Source: AP-15 sp963755435
GTDB lineage: Bacteria; Pseudomonadota; Alphaproteobacteria; ATCC43930; CGMCC-115725
Assembly (NCBI GenBank): GCA_963755435.1
Contig: CAVWJX010000003.1
Location: 496,001 to 560,000, forward strand
Length of the DNA: 64,000 bases
Direction: 5' to 3'
The position numbers and the translations under genes are program-made. Shown one piece after another: positions 35,852 to 44,320 of the stretch (position 1 is its first letter; each line of letters opens with the position of its first letter). Below the pieces are notes generated by a model. The model was not told the origin of the DNA, searched no databases, and saw nothing but the letters and a program-made list of their open reading frames with translations.

Positions 35852-35920
35852 CGTATTCTCCCTCTTTAGCCGTTCTTGCGAGCCCATCTCTTACAAATAC
35901 TCTGCAGTGTCGCGAACCGT

Positions 35921-35938
35921 ATGTGAGCTGCTTCACAT
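35921..35938. promoter_or_regulatory. Perfect CRP-type palindrome upstream of the orphan gene
   Basis: ATGTGAGCTGCTTCACAT carries both full half-sites TGTGA and TCACA with the standard 6-base spacer, extended by one base on each side. It lies 70-87 bases upstream of the ATG at 35851, a suitable place for activation by a CRP-family protein. Confidence 0.6.
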
Positions 35939-36130
35939 TTCCCGCAAAAATAGGAGAACGCGCCATCTGACTAAAGCAATGCCATCTCAGGACGCTACCC
36001 GCCGTCGCCCCGAGACGCGGAGCACTGCGGGATTGTGATGGAGCTCGTTCCCGCATCGCCACACGCGGCGAGATCGAGGTTCAGGTCTCCGAGGTTGCCG
36101 AATGCGAGGGCACCGCCCGCTGGCAGGTGC

Positions 36131-37351
36131 TCAGGCGCGCTTTGCCGTGGCCGTCTGGTCGGTCCTGCGGCGGGCGATCGCCTTGACCAGCGGATTGGCG
36201 CTGATGCCGTGAGCGATGACGCTCAACAGCACGGTGCCGCCGGCCACTGCGATGACCGTGTCGTTGCCGGGAAGCTTTTCGTTAAAGACGATGACCCCGA
36301 ACACGATCGTCGCAAGCCCGCGCGGACCGAACCAAGCGACGAACAACTTATCAGCCAAGCGCATCCCGGTGCCGGCGAGACATAGCAGTACCGGAGCCAT
36401 CCGGATCACCGTCAGGCTCAAGAGGGCGTACAGCAGCGCCGACCAGGTGAGTCGCCCGATAATTTGGCCGAGCGCCCCGACCCCGAACGCGATCCAGGTC
36501 AACAGCGCCAGGGCCTCCCCGGTGGCGACGGCGCCGCGGAGCAGCTCTTCTTTGTGACGCTGGCGCAGCCCACTCAACAGCAGCCCCCCAACAAAACAGG
36601 CGATAAATCCGCTGCCGCCCGCCATCTGTGCCGCGGCAAAGCACGCCGCCGCCAGAGCAACGATCGGGATTTCGACCCAATGCTCGCTGATCCACCCGCG
36701 CGCCTCGGCGAAGCGCAGCATTAAGGTGGTCAACCAGGTCAGCACGAGGCCTACCAATGCCCCGATACCGAGCTCTTCGACGACCACCCTTACGGCATGG
36801 AGCATTGTCGCATGCTCGATCTGGGTCTCGACGGCGAGACCCAGCAGCAGCACGACAATCGGCACGCAGATACCGTCATTGAGGCCGCTCTCCAGGTTGA
36901 GCGCCTCGCGCAATACCGCGGGGACGGAGGGGTTGGCGACGACGGGTTTGCCGAGCGCCGCGTCGGTCGGGGCGAGCATCGCCGCAAGCAACGCCATTTC
37001 CAGCGGTGCGATCCCGGGAAGCACGATAATGGCCGCTAGGAAGCCGAGCACGATCGTCAGCGGCAGCCCGATCAGCAGCAGCCGTTCGGGAATACCGATG
37101 CTTCGCCTGACGACGTCAAAATCTGCGTTGGCGGCATCGGTAAATAAAACCATCGCGAGGGTCAGCTCCGCCAGGGTGCGCAACCCGCCGGCGCCAAGGT
37201 TGAGCCGAACCACGCCGAGCCCATACGGCCCCAGCAGCAAGCCGGCCGCCGTAAACACGATCGGCCCACTGAGCCACGACCGCTCGACCCGCCCCGCGAC
37301 CGCGCTGTAAATCAGGAGAAAGGCGGCCAGGGTAGCGGCATTCTGGTACAT
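36131..37351 (-). CDS. Cation:proton antiporter (CPA1-like, NhaP-type)
   Basis: A 406-residue membrane protein with 11-13 hydrophobic helices. The transport motif is present: APTDAALGKPVV (helix 5) and NLESGLNDGICVP with the Asn-Asp pair of the ion site. AWFGPRGLATIVFG later is the helix 10-11 signature. It exchanges Na+ or K+ for protons across the inner membrane. The ATG at 37351 is preferred to a TTG nine codons upstream. It is shorter than NhaP proteins with a cytoplasmic regulatory tail. It is divergent from ppk2, with a 6-2-6 palindrome (GCAATT-CA-AATTGC, 37375-37388) in the gap. Confidence 0.88.
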   Translation of the reverse strand: MYQNAATLAAFLLIYSAVAGRVERSWLSGPIVFTAAGLLLGPYGLGVVRLNLGAGGLRTLAELTLAMVLFTDAANADFDVVRRSIGIPERLLLIGLPLTIVLGFLAAIIVLPGIAPLEMALLAAMLAPTDAALGKPVVANPSVPAVLREALNLESGLNDGICVPIVVLLLGLAVETQIEHATMLHAVRVVVEELGIGALVGLVLTWLTTLMLRFAEARGWISEHWVEIPIVALAAACFAAAQMAGGSGFIACFVGGLLLSGLRQRHKEELLRGAVATGEALALLTWIAFGVGALGQIIGRLTWSALLYALLSLTVIRMAPVLLCLAGTGMRLADKLFVAWFGPRGLATIVFGVIVFNEKLPGNDTVIAVAGGTVLLSVIAHGISANPLVKAIARRRTDQTATAKRA

Positions 37352-37473
37352 GTCAGGCGTTTCCCGAATATGCGGCAATTCAAATTGCGCCGGCCCGCCG
37401 TCCGTGGACCTTGATTTGGATCATTGATCGAATTCACGCCTGCGTTATCGAACGCCGATTGGAGGACGAACCG

Positions 37474-38283
37474 ATGCCCGATGCCAAGAACGACGAGGTT
37501 GAGGCCGACGGCAAGCTGAAACGGAAGGAATACGAGCGAGAACTTGCCCGACTCCATGTCGAATTCGTTAAACTCCAACAGTGGGTGGTGCACGCCGGCC
37601 TGAAGGTCTGCATCGTCTTCGAGGGGCGCGACGGCGCGGGGAAGGGTGGCACGATCAAAGCCATGATGGAACGCGTCAGCCCACGCATATTCCGGGTGGT
37701 GGCGCTCCCCGCGCCGACCGAGCGAGAGAAGACGCAAATGCCCGCCCAGCGCTACCTGCCGCTACTGCCCGCGGCCGGGGAGGTCGTAATCTTTGACCGT
37801 AGCTGGTACAACCGAGCCGGCGTCGAGCGCGTGATGGGTTTTTGCACCGAGGAGCAGGCGAGCCGCTTCCTGCAAATGGTACCTTTGTTCGAAAGAGTCA
37901 TCGTCGAATCGGGTGTCGTCTTCCTGAAATATTGGCTTGAAGTAAGTCCCGAAGAACAGACGCGGCGATTGGCAGCGCGCATCGATGACGGGCGCAAACT
38001 CTGGAAGCTATCCGATATGGATCTCAAATCGTATTCGCGCTGGTTCGACTATTCACGAGCACGGGACGAGATGTTCCTAGCCACCGACACTTCATGGGCG
38101 CCCTGGTATGTGGTGCGTTCCGATAACAAACGGAAAGCGCGGCTGAACGCTCTTACCCACATTCTAAGTAAAATTTCCTACGAAGAGCTGCCGCGCCCGA
38201 AGATCAAATTGCCGGTCCGACAAGACCGCGGCGATTACAAGGAGACTGATTACCCGTTCAGGATGATCCCCGAGGTATTCTGA
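37474..38283 (+). CDS. ppk2: Polyphosphate kinase 2 (PPK2 class I)
   Basis: A 269-residue single-domain enzyme. Walker A is FEGRDGAGKGGTIK (residues 49-62) and Walker B with the family signature is VVIFDRSWYNRAGVE (~104-118). The lid-module residues Y-W-L-E-V-S-P-E-E-Q and RARDEMFLATDTSWAPW follow. This class uses polyphosphate to phosphorylate nucleoside diphosphates, mainly GDP or ADP. The ATG at 37474 has GGAGG 7 bases upstream. No exopolyphosphatase or ppk1 is in the window. Confidence 0.94.
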   Translation: MPDAKNDEVEADGKLKRKEYERELARLHVEFVKLQQWVVHAGLKVCIVFEGRDGAGKGGTIKAMMERVSPRIFRVVALPAPTEREKTQMPAQRYLPLLPAAGEVVIFDRSWYNRAGVERVMGFCTEEQASRFLQMVPLFERVIVESGVVFLKYWLEVSPEEQTRRLAARIDDGRKLWKLSDMDLKSYSRWFDYSRARDEMFLATDTSWAPWYVVRSDNKRKARLNALTHILSKISYEELPRPKIKLPVRQDRGDYKETDYPFRMIPEVF

Positions 38284-38403
38284 GCTGATTTCACCAGCTT
38301 TGGGCTTCTTTTCCTGATCAGTGACGATGCTGGGCAATCGCTTCGGTTAGTTGACAGAGGATGGGCGCGTCCGGACCCATCGGTTTCTCCAAATTCCGGG
38401 CGG

Positions 38404-38422
38404 TCTAACCGGTCCGGTTAGA
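38404..38422. promoter_or_regulatory. Perfect 9-1-9 palindrome of unknown role
   Basis: TCTAACCGGTCCGGTTAGA lies between ppk2 and the insertion element. The symmetry and the ACCGG-N-CCGGT core resemble TetR-class operators. Before the element inserted, it stood ~140 bases upstream of ahcY. It could also act as a weak hairpin after ppk2. Confidence 0.45.
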
Positions 38423-38578
38423 TCGCAGCAGCTGATCTTTTCATTCGCCGGCTCTCGGATTGGGAATTATCCGGTTGACGTACCAGAACCGGCCTGTTAT
38501 TTGAGAAATGCGTGACAGGCCGGACGTTTCGTCAACTGTGATCTTTCCCTCCTCGGTACGCTGCCTGGAGGGAAGATT

Positions 38579-38770
38579 ATGTGTGCGAAAAGCGACGACA
38601 ACTCAACCGTCAAGATAGAGATAACGCCGGAGATGATCGAAGCCGGGAGAGAGGCTATGTCTTCTCACTGGCTGGATTTCGTGGGGCCGGAAGGGTTTCG
38701 GTTATGGGATATAGTTCTCGCCGAGACATTTGTGGCAATGTGGGCAGCGCATCCCGAATCTCGTATCTAA
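38579..38770 (+). CDS. Small passenger ORF in the IS1595 element
   Basis: 63 residues from an ATG behind TGGAGGGAAG, a strong ribosome site. The sequence VKIEITPEMIEAGREAMSSH resembles small hypothetical proteins common in alphaproteobacteria that start I-T-P-E-M-I-E-A-G; none has a known role. The C-terminal third is hydrophobic (LWDIVLAETFVAMWAAH). It overlaps the convergent HEPN-like gene by 116 bases. Confidence 0.55.
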   Translation: MCAKSDDNSTVKIEITPEMIEAGREAMSSHWLDFVGPEGFRLWDIVLAETFVAMWAAHPESRI

Positions 38771-39239
38771 TCGCGGCAAATTCAAAACGACAATCCGATA
38801 TCTTCTCCAAATCTGCGCGTAATTCCGAGATCGTTACCGGTTTTATCTTCATTGTCAGTGTTTTCGGCGCAATGATCTCGATTCGGCCCATTTGCTGTGG
38901 GATGAATCGGTCGAGCACCCACTGATCGTGAATAATCCTATTTCGGAGTTCCTGCGGCTCGTGCACATGTTCAGAGAACCTGTTTACTTTTTTCAGTAGT
39001 CTAGCATTAGCCTGCCGCAGCTTCATCAACGCCAGTAAAGCGGAAAGCCGGCCGTGAAGGCTGGTTATCTGCGCCGTCATGCACGCGCCGAGCGAGTGGC
39101 GCACGTCGGCGAGTTCCCAGATCGTTGCGTTAATCAGATATTCCAACGCGGACCAGTTGGCCGCGACGTTTGCGATGCAATCGGCAAACTCTCCTGGAAA
39201 GTGAAATTCCGGGGCAGCTTGCTCAGATGTCGTTGCCAT
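38655..39239 (-). CDS. HEPN-like passenger protein in the IS1595 element
   Basis: A 194-residue, mostly helical protein from an ATG with GGGAGGATAG upstream. WSALEYLINATIWEL opens a helical bundle and ELRNRIIHDQW holds Arg99-Asn100 ... His104, fitting the Rx4H HEPN signature in which a polar residue follows the Arg. HEPN proteins are frequently RNases in toxin-antitoxin or abortive-infection systems. No Cys or zinc motif is seen. The gene lies between the transposase and the left end, clearly inside the inverted repeats, so it is carried as cargo. The function is inferred from motif and fold style only. Confidence 0.55.
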   Translation of the reverse strand: MATTSEQAAPEFHFPGEFADCIANVAANWSALEYLINATIWELADVRHSLGACMTAQITSLHGRLSALLALMKLRQANARLLKKVNRFSEHVHEPQELRNRIIHDQWVLDRFIPQQMGRIEIIAPKTLTMKIKPVTISELRADLEKISDCRFEFAAIRYEIRDALPTLPQMSRRELYPITETLPAPRNPASEKT

Positions 39240-39255
39240 GTGCTATCCTCCCTCA

Positions 39256-39441
39256 ATGAGCGATCAGGAAAGCGACGACGATCAAGTCGCGCAGCGGCGC
39301 GATGCGCTGCTGCTGAAGTTGCTGAAGACGCCTCCCCAATCGCGCGCCGAGCTTGCCGAGCAAGTACGACGCGCGAAGGGGAAGGCTACTCGGACTCGCG
39401 GCAAGCGCGCCAGCGGAGGAAAGCGCGGAGGCGCTGCTTAG
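39256..39441 (+). CDS. Short Lys/Arg-rich passenger ORF next to the transposase
   Basis: 61 residues, MSDQESDDDQVAQRRDALLL then LLKTPPQSRAELAEQ and a basic tail rich in K, R and G. It is divergent from the HEPN-like gene (16 bases between starts) and convergent with the transposase. The K-x-L-L-x-T-P-P phrase is known from small alphaproteobacterial ORFs near transposases. No ribosome site is clear. It could be a DNA-binding accessory protein or an antitoxin for the HEPN-like gene; both are inference. Confidence 0.45.
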   Translation: MSDQESDDDQVAQRRDALLLKLLKTPPQSRAELAEQVRRAKGKATRTRGKRASGGKRGGAA

Positions 39442-39452
39442 CCGTTCGCGGC

Positions 39453-40391
39453 TTAGTCAGGCTGTCGGTACAGGAGCCGCTTGCCCTTGGCCGAAGCGAG
39501 CAAAAAGGCCGCGCGCTCCGCGTCCGCCATGTCGCGGGTATTGGCTCGGAAATCGAACTCGGCGAGGTAGCGCGACAGGTGCGCCTCGCTAATGTTGTGA
39601 AAGGTGCCGAAGACACCGCGCTTCAAGAGCGCGAAATGGCTTTCAACCGTGTTGGTATGGTGAAAGCCGCCCGTCTTGACGTACTCCTCGGCCGAGTGGT
39701 TGACGCTGCCGTGGCCTGCGAACTCGCGACCGATCGACGGGTAAACCGCCGCCTCATCGGTCATCATGTAGGACTTGCGGCTGGCGTGTTTGACGATGAT
39801 CGGCCGCAGCGTCGCCGCTGTCACATTGGCGACGTGGAAGCTGCGCGTCTCGCCGTCACGCTCGACCAAAGAGACGACGGCTGCCTTGCCGACCGGGCCG
39901 CGGCCCGCATGCCGCCGCTTGCGGGCGTGCTTGTTCGCCTCTTTGCCGCCGATGTATGTCTCGTCGATTTCAACCACCTTGTTTTCACCCCCGATCGGGG
40001 CCGGCAAAGGGTCCGCAGCGGCCTCGCGCAGCCGGTGGAACATGAACCACGCGGCCTCATAGGTCGTATCGACAATCCGGTGCAGCTCGTGCGCGGAAAA
40101 GCCCTTCTTGCTGGCCGCCATCAGGTGCGCCGCGCGAACCCATTTCGACAGCGGGATATGCGACCGCTCCATAACGGTGCCGACCGTCACGCTGAACGGC
40201 TTCCGGCAATCCTTGCACTTGTAGACGCCTGGCCGCGTGCTCCTGCCGGCGAGCTTAGTAACGCGATCACCCGTCACGCCGCAGCGCGGACAGTGCGGAC
40301 CATTCGGCCAGAGCACGCTTTCAAGATGCTCGCGGGCCGCGTCTTCGTCGTGGTAGATCGGATTACGAAGGTCGGTTCGGGTCGCAGACAT
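39453..40391 (-). CDS. IS1595-family (ISXO2-like) transposase
   Basis: A 312-residue transposase. The N-terminal zinc ribbon uses Cys34, Cys37, Cys59 and Cys62 (CPRCG and CKDC). The catalytic domain has Asp143 in VEIDETYIGGK, Asp212 in MMTDE, and NTVESHFALLKRGVFGTFH with Glu250, which together form the acidic triad of the family. HRLREA in between is the usual helical insert. The ATG is at 40391, 45 bases inside the right inverted repeat. The frame is intact, so the element is probably active. Confidence 0.95.
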   Translation of the reverse strand: MSATRTDLRNPIYHDEDAAREHLESVLWPNGPHCPRCGVTGDRVTKLAGRSTRPGVYKCKDCRKPFSVTVGTVMERSHIPLSKWVRAAHLMAASKKGFSAHELHRIVDTTYEAAWFMFHRLREAAADPLPAPIGGENKVVEIDETYIGGKEANKHARKRRHAGRGPVGKAAVVSLVERDGETRSFHVANVTAATLRPIIVKHASRKSYMMTDEAAVYPSIGREFAGHGSVNHSAEEYVKTGGFHHTNTVESHFALLKRGVFGTFHNISEAHLSRYLAEFDFRANTRDMADAERAAFLLASAKGKRLLYRQPD

Positions 40392-40504
40392 TCGGATCGC
40401 CTTTCAACTCTGAGGCTATCCTACATCATGCCGCGTGGTACGTCAACCGGATAATTCCCCTCGGATTGCTCAGGGTAGTGATGGGCAGCCCGGGCGACCG
40501 CCGC

Positions 40505-40533
40505 TTGCCGATCGGTTGCGGCGCTGCTATATG
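40505..40533 (+). promoter_or_regulatory. Candidate sigma-70 promoter of ahcY
   Basis: TTGCCG and TATATG stand 17 bases apart, with start of transcription expected near 40540. It lies between the right edge of the insertion element and ahcY, so ahcY can still be expressed. Confidence 0.5.
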
Positions 40534-40572
40534 CGCCACCGCTGCGCGTGCCGCTTCAGGAGAATGGATTCG

Positions 40573-41868
40573 ATGCCCGCCTTCACCGATTACAGGGTCT
40601 CCGATATTGCGCTCGCCGATTGGGGGCGGCGGGAGATTGCGATCGCCGAGACCGAGATGCCGGGACTGATGGCCCTGCGCGAGGAGTTCGGCGCAGCAAA
40701 GCCGCTCGCCGGCGCGCGGATCGTCGGCTGCCTGCACATGACCATTCAGACCGCGGTGCTGATCGAGACCCTCATTCATCTCGGCGCCACGGTGCGCTGG
40801 AGCTCGTGCAACATCTTCTCGACCCAGGACCACGCGGCCGCGGCGGTGGCAGCGGGCGGCATCCCGGTCTTCGCTTGGAAGGGCGAGACCGAGGACGAAT
40901 ACGAATGGTGTATCGCGCAGACCCTGCGCGGACCGGACGGCTGGACGCCGAACATGGTGCTCGACGACGGCGGGGACGCGACCAAGGTCCTGCACGACCG
41001 CCACCCAGATCTCTTACGCCATGTCCGCGGCATCTCGGAGGAGACCACCACCGGGGTCAACCGGCTCTACGAGATGATGCGCGAAGGGGCGCTGAAGGCC
41101 CCGGCGATCAACGTCAACGACAGCGTCACCAAGTCGAAATTCGACAATCTCTACGGCTGCCGCGAGAGCCTGGTCGACGGCATCAAGCGCGCGACCGACG
41201 TGATGCTGGCCGGTAAGCTCGCGGTGGTCTGCGGCTTTGGCAATGTCGGCAAGGGCTCGGCCGCGAGCCTCAGGAGCCAGGGCGCTCGCGTCATGGTCAC
41301 CGAGATCGACCCGATCTGCGCCTTACAGGCGGCGATGGAGGGCTATCAGGTGACGACGATGGAGGAGGCGGCCGGCCACGCCGACATCTTCGTCACCGCC
41401 ACCGGCGACATCGACGTGATCACGATCGATCATATGCGCCAGATGAAGGATCGCGCTATCGTCTGCAACATCGGCCATTTCGACAGCGAGATCCAGATCG
41501 ACGCGCTGCGCAACTATCCCTGGGAGGAAGTCAAGCCGCAGGTCGACGAGGTGGTCTTTCCCGATGGCCGCCGGCTGATCGTTTTGGCCAAGGGGCGGCT
41601 GGTCAACCTCGGCTGCGCCACCGGCCATCCGAGCTTTGTGATGAGCGCCTCCTTTACAAACCAGGTGCTGGCTCAGATCGAGCTATGGACCAACCACGGC
41701 AAATACGAGAACAAGGTCTATGTGCTGCCCAAGCATCTCGACGAGAAGGTAGCCGCCCTCCATCTCGAAAAGCTCGGGGTCAAGCTGACCAAGCTCAGCC
41801 CCGCCCAGGCCGGCTATCTGGGGCTCGACCGCGCCGGGCCGTTCAAACCCGAGCATTACCGCTACTGA
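40573..41868 (+). CDS. ahcY: Adenosylhomocysteinase (S-adenosylhomocysteine hydrolase)
   Basis: A 431-residue cytoplasmic enzyme that splits S-adenosylhomocysteine to adenosine and homocysteine, closing the methyl cycle. The substrate region has CLHMTIQTAVLIETLI and SSCNIFSTQDHAAAA. The NAD site is VVCGFGNVGKGSAASL with VTEIDPICALQA behind it. The C-terminus ends KPEHYRY, the conserved tail that reaches the neighbouring NAD. The ATG at 40573 is preferred to one 9 bases earlier because AGGAG is then 10 bases away. It starts 105 bases from the IS1595 element. No SAH riboswitch was recognised. Confidence 0.96.
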   Translation: MPAFTDYRVSDIALADWGRREIAIAETEMPGLMALREEFGAAKPLAGARIVGCLHMTIQTAVLIETLIHLGATVRWSSCNIFSTQDHAAAAVAAGGIPVFAWKGETEDEYEWCIAQTLRGPDGWTPNMVLDDGGDATKVLHDRHPDLLRHVRGISEETTTGVNRLYEMMREGALKAPAINVNDSVTKSKFDNLYGCRESLVDGIKRATDVMLAGKLAVVCGFGNVGKGSAASLRSQGARVMVTEIDPICALQAAMEGYQVTTMEEAAGHADIFVTATGDIDVITIDHMRQMKDRAIVCNIGHFDSEIQIDALRNYPWEEVKPQVDEVVFPDGRRLIVLAKGRLVNLGCATGHPSFVMSASFTNQVLAQIELWTNHGKYENKVYVLPKHLDEKVAALHLEKLGVKLTKLSPAQAGYLGLDRAGPFKPEHYRY

Positions 41869-41893
41869 TCCCGCATTCGGGACAAATTAGCAA
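41869..41893 (+). terminator. Weak hairpin after ahcY
   Basis: TCCCG-CATT-CGGGA begins at the end of the ahcY stop region; an AT-rich stretch with a T5 run follows at ~41893. The stem is short, so termination is doubtful. Confidence 0.3.
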
Positions 41894-42010
41894 CTTTTTG
41901 GCACAAAAGGGAAACAAGCCTCTTTTCTTTTTCCGAATTCGCCCCATAATGACCGTATCGGGAGTTTTGATCTCGGCCTCGCAACCGATGATCGCAAAGG
42001 GGTGGATTGG

Positions 42011-44068
42011 ATGTTTATCTACGGCGTCGCCGTACTCGCGTCCGTGCTCGCTCTCGGTTTCGGCGCGTTGTGGTCCGATTGTCGGCGCCGGCTGCGCGCT
42101 GCCAGTCGGCTTGCGGCCGAACTCGATCGCGGCCGTGTTGCGGCGGTGCAAGCCGCGCAACAGGCGAGCAATGAAGCGGCACGGCTGCGCGAGGCGCTCG
42201 ATACGCTGGCGCTGCCGGTGTGGCGGCGCAGCCATGATCGTGCCCTCGTGGATTGCAACCGGAACTACGCCGCGGCACTCGGCGCCAGCCGCGAGGTCGT
42301 GCTCGCCGAAGGCCGCGAGCTCGTTCGCACCGGTCGCGGGGAACCGGCCGCGCCTGGCGCTCTCGGCACTCCCGCGGTCAAGACCCATCTCGTGATCGAC
42401 GGCCGACGGCGCCTGCTCGAAGTCAGCGAGGCGGCGTCCGCCGATGGCGGCACGATCGGCTATGCCCTCGACCGAACCGACGTGGAAAGCGCGGCGGCGG
42501 AGCTGCGGCGGCATCTCGGCGCGCATGCTGCCGTGCTCGAAGGTGTTTCTGCGGCGGTCGGGATTTTCGGACCGGACCAGCGGCTCCGCTTCTTCAATAC
42601 CGCCTTTACCCGATTGTGGGCGCTCGACCCAACCTGGCTCGCCGCGGAGCCGACGCTCGGCGAGATACTCGACCGGTTGCGCGCATCGCGTAGCTTTCCC
42701 GAATTCGCCGATTTCCGCGCGTTCAAACACGAACGCAGCGAAATGTTCACCTCGCTGATCGAGCCGCGTCATGAGCTCATTCATCTGCCGGATGGGCGCA
42801 CCTTGCAGCTGACTGTGTCCCCACACCCGTTTGGCGGGCTGATTTTTGCGTATGATGATGTCAGCGACCGGCTCGCGCTCGAATGCTCCTACAACACCCT
42901 GATCCAGGTGCAGCGCGCGACCCTGGACCATCTATTCGAGGGGATTGCCGTCTACGGCGGCGATGGCCGGCTCAAGCTGCACAATCCCGCCTTTCGCGCA
43001 ATCTGGGGATTGTCCCCCGCCGATGTCGCCGGCGAACCGCACATCGCTGAAATCGTCGAGAAGACCCGCAATCTGATCGACGACGGGGGTGACTGGGCTG
43101 CTTACAAGGCCGGCGTGGTCGCCGAAGTCACGACGCGAAATTTGAGCAGCGGTCCGCTCGATCGCCGCGACGGCTCGGTGCTGCAGGTCGCGAGCGTACC
43201 GCTACCCGACGGCGAGGTGTTGCTGACTTATCTCGATGTCAGCGACACCGCCCGGGTGGAGCGGGCGTTGCGCGAGCGTAACGAGGCGCTCGAGACCGCG
43301 GGGCGCCTCAAGAGCGAGTTCATCGCCAGCGTCTCGCACGAATTGCGTACCCCGCTCAGTACGATCATTGGCTTTGCCGAAATTTTGAATAACCAATATT
43401 TCGGGCCGCTCAACTCGAGCCAAATCGAATACGGTCGCGGTATTCTCGACAGCTCGCATCAATTGATGACTTTGATCGACGATATTCTCGATCTGGCGAC
43501 AATCGAAGCCGGCTATATGGAGCTGGCGCGGCATCCGGTCGAGATTCCGGAAATGCTGCTAGCCGTGAGCAATCTGACCCGCGAGCGCGCGCGCAGCCGG
43601 GGCCTCGAAATCAACTTGCGCTGTCCCCCGCAGATCGGCGCCATCGAGGCCGATGAGCGGCGCCTCAAGCAGGCCCTGTTCAACCTGATTTCCAATGCAA
43701 TCAAATTCACCCCGCCGGGCGGCACGATCGGCATAGAGGCCGAACGCCTTGGCGGCGATTTGCTGCTGAGCGTCGCCGATACCGGGATCGGCATCGCGGC
43801 GACGGACCAGCTGCGGGTTTTCGAGAAATTCACGCGCGGCAAGCGGCATGCGAGCTCCGGGCTCGGGCTTTCCCTGGTCAAGAGCCTGATCGAGCTGCAT
43901 GGCGGGACGGTGGCAATCGAATCGGCCCTGGGCCGCGGAACCCGCGTCATCTGCCGCCTGCCGGCGAGCCGCGAGCCGCCGGCAGGGCGTGCAACAGCGG
44001 CGGAGAAAGCGACCGGGCGCATCGACGATGTGGCCGAGGCGACCAAAGCCGAACCAGCGCCGGCGTAG
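42011..44068 (+). CDS. Membrane-anchored PAS-domain histidine kinase
   Basis: A 685-residue sensor kinase. One N-terminal membrane helix (MFIYGVAVLASVLALGFGAL) is followed by a short coiled coil and three PAS-like segments (about 60-150, 170-290 and 300-420; two contain VLEGVSAAVGIFGPDQRLRF and HLFEGIAVYGGDGRLKLHN). The dimerisation box is FIASVSHELRTPLSTIIGFA with the phospho-His at about residue 442. The N box (NLISNAIKFTPPGG) and the G boxes (VADTGIGI, GLGLSLV) of the ATPase domain are complete. The ATG at 42011 has AAAGGGG at a good distance. No cognate regulator is adjacent. A kinase in this place between ahcY and tsaE is usual for the class. Confidence 0.9.
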   Translation: MFIYGVAVLASVLALGFGALWSDCRRRLRAASRLAAELDRGRVAAVQAAQQASNEAARLREALDTLALPVWRRSHDRALVDCNRNYAAALGASREVVLAEGRELVRTGRGEPAAPGALGTPAVKTHLVIDGRRRLLEVSEAASADGGTIGYALDRTDVESAAAELRRHLGAHAAVLEGVSAAVGIFGPDQRLRFFNTAFTRLWALDPTWLAAEPTLGEILDRLRASRSFPEFADFRAFKHERSEMFTSLIEPRHELIHLPDGRTLQLTVSPHPFGGLIFAYDDVSDRLALECSYNTLIQVQRATLDHLFEGIAVYGGDGRLKLHNPAFRAIWGLSPADVAGEPHIAEIVEKTRNLIDDGGDWAAYKAGVVAEVTTRNLSSGPLDRRDGSVLQVASVPLPDGEVLLTYLDVSDTARVERALRERNEALETAGRLKSEFIASVSHELRTPLSTIIGFAEILNNQYFGPLNSSQIEYGRGILDSSHQLMTLIDDILDLATIEAGYMELARHPVEIPEMLLAVSNLTRERARSRGLEINLRCPPQIGAIEADERRLKQALFNLISNAIKFTPPGGTIGIEAERLGGDLLLSVADTGIGIAATDQLRVFEKFTRGKRHASSGLGLSLVKSLIELHGGTVAIESALGRGTRVICRLPASREPPAGRATAAEKATGRIDDVAEATKAEPAPA

Positions 44069-44320
44069 CAAAATGTGGCCCAGCAGGTCGCCGAAATCCG
44101 GGCACGGACGTGTCTTGCCCCCACTGGGGCGGCCCGCCGACAGGGCTGCTGCCGCGGCGTCGATTCGGCTGAACCCGCGCCGCAACTGCAGTTGGCAAAC
44201 CGCAACGTCCGGCGCCCGCAATCTTATTTGGCCCAAACCTCGGCTCCGGCGGGGGGAGATGATCATGGTCCCGGGCAAATCTTGCTTATATTGCCGGCGA
44301 ACCTATACAACGGGCGGGTG

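Larger units (their letters stand above)
38454..40467. mobile_element. Complete IS1595-family element with passenger genes, with its 8-bp target duplication
   Basis: The element spans 38462-40459 (1998 bp). Its ends are a perfect 24-bp inverted repeat: GGGAATTATCCGGTTGACGT then ACCA at 38462-38485, and the exact complement at 40436-40459. Both sides are flanked by CTCGGATT (38454-38461 and 40460-40467), an 8-bp target duplication as IS1595 elements make. Inside are one transposase (minus) and three further ORFs. A 9-bp-stem hairpin (CCGGCCTGT/ACAGGCCGG, 38489-38523) lies just inside the left end. The perfect ends and duplication indicate a recent insertion. Confidence 0.92.

Noticed and set aside
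40468..40572. SAH or SAM riboswitch before ahcY
   Set aside because: The 105-base leader holds neither the conserved core nor the pairing pattern of the known SAH or SAM classes.
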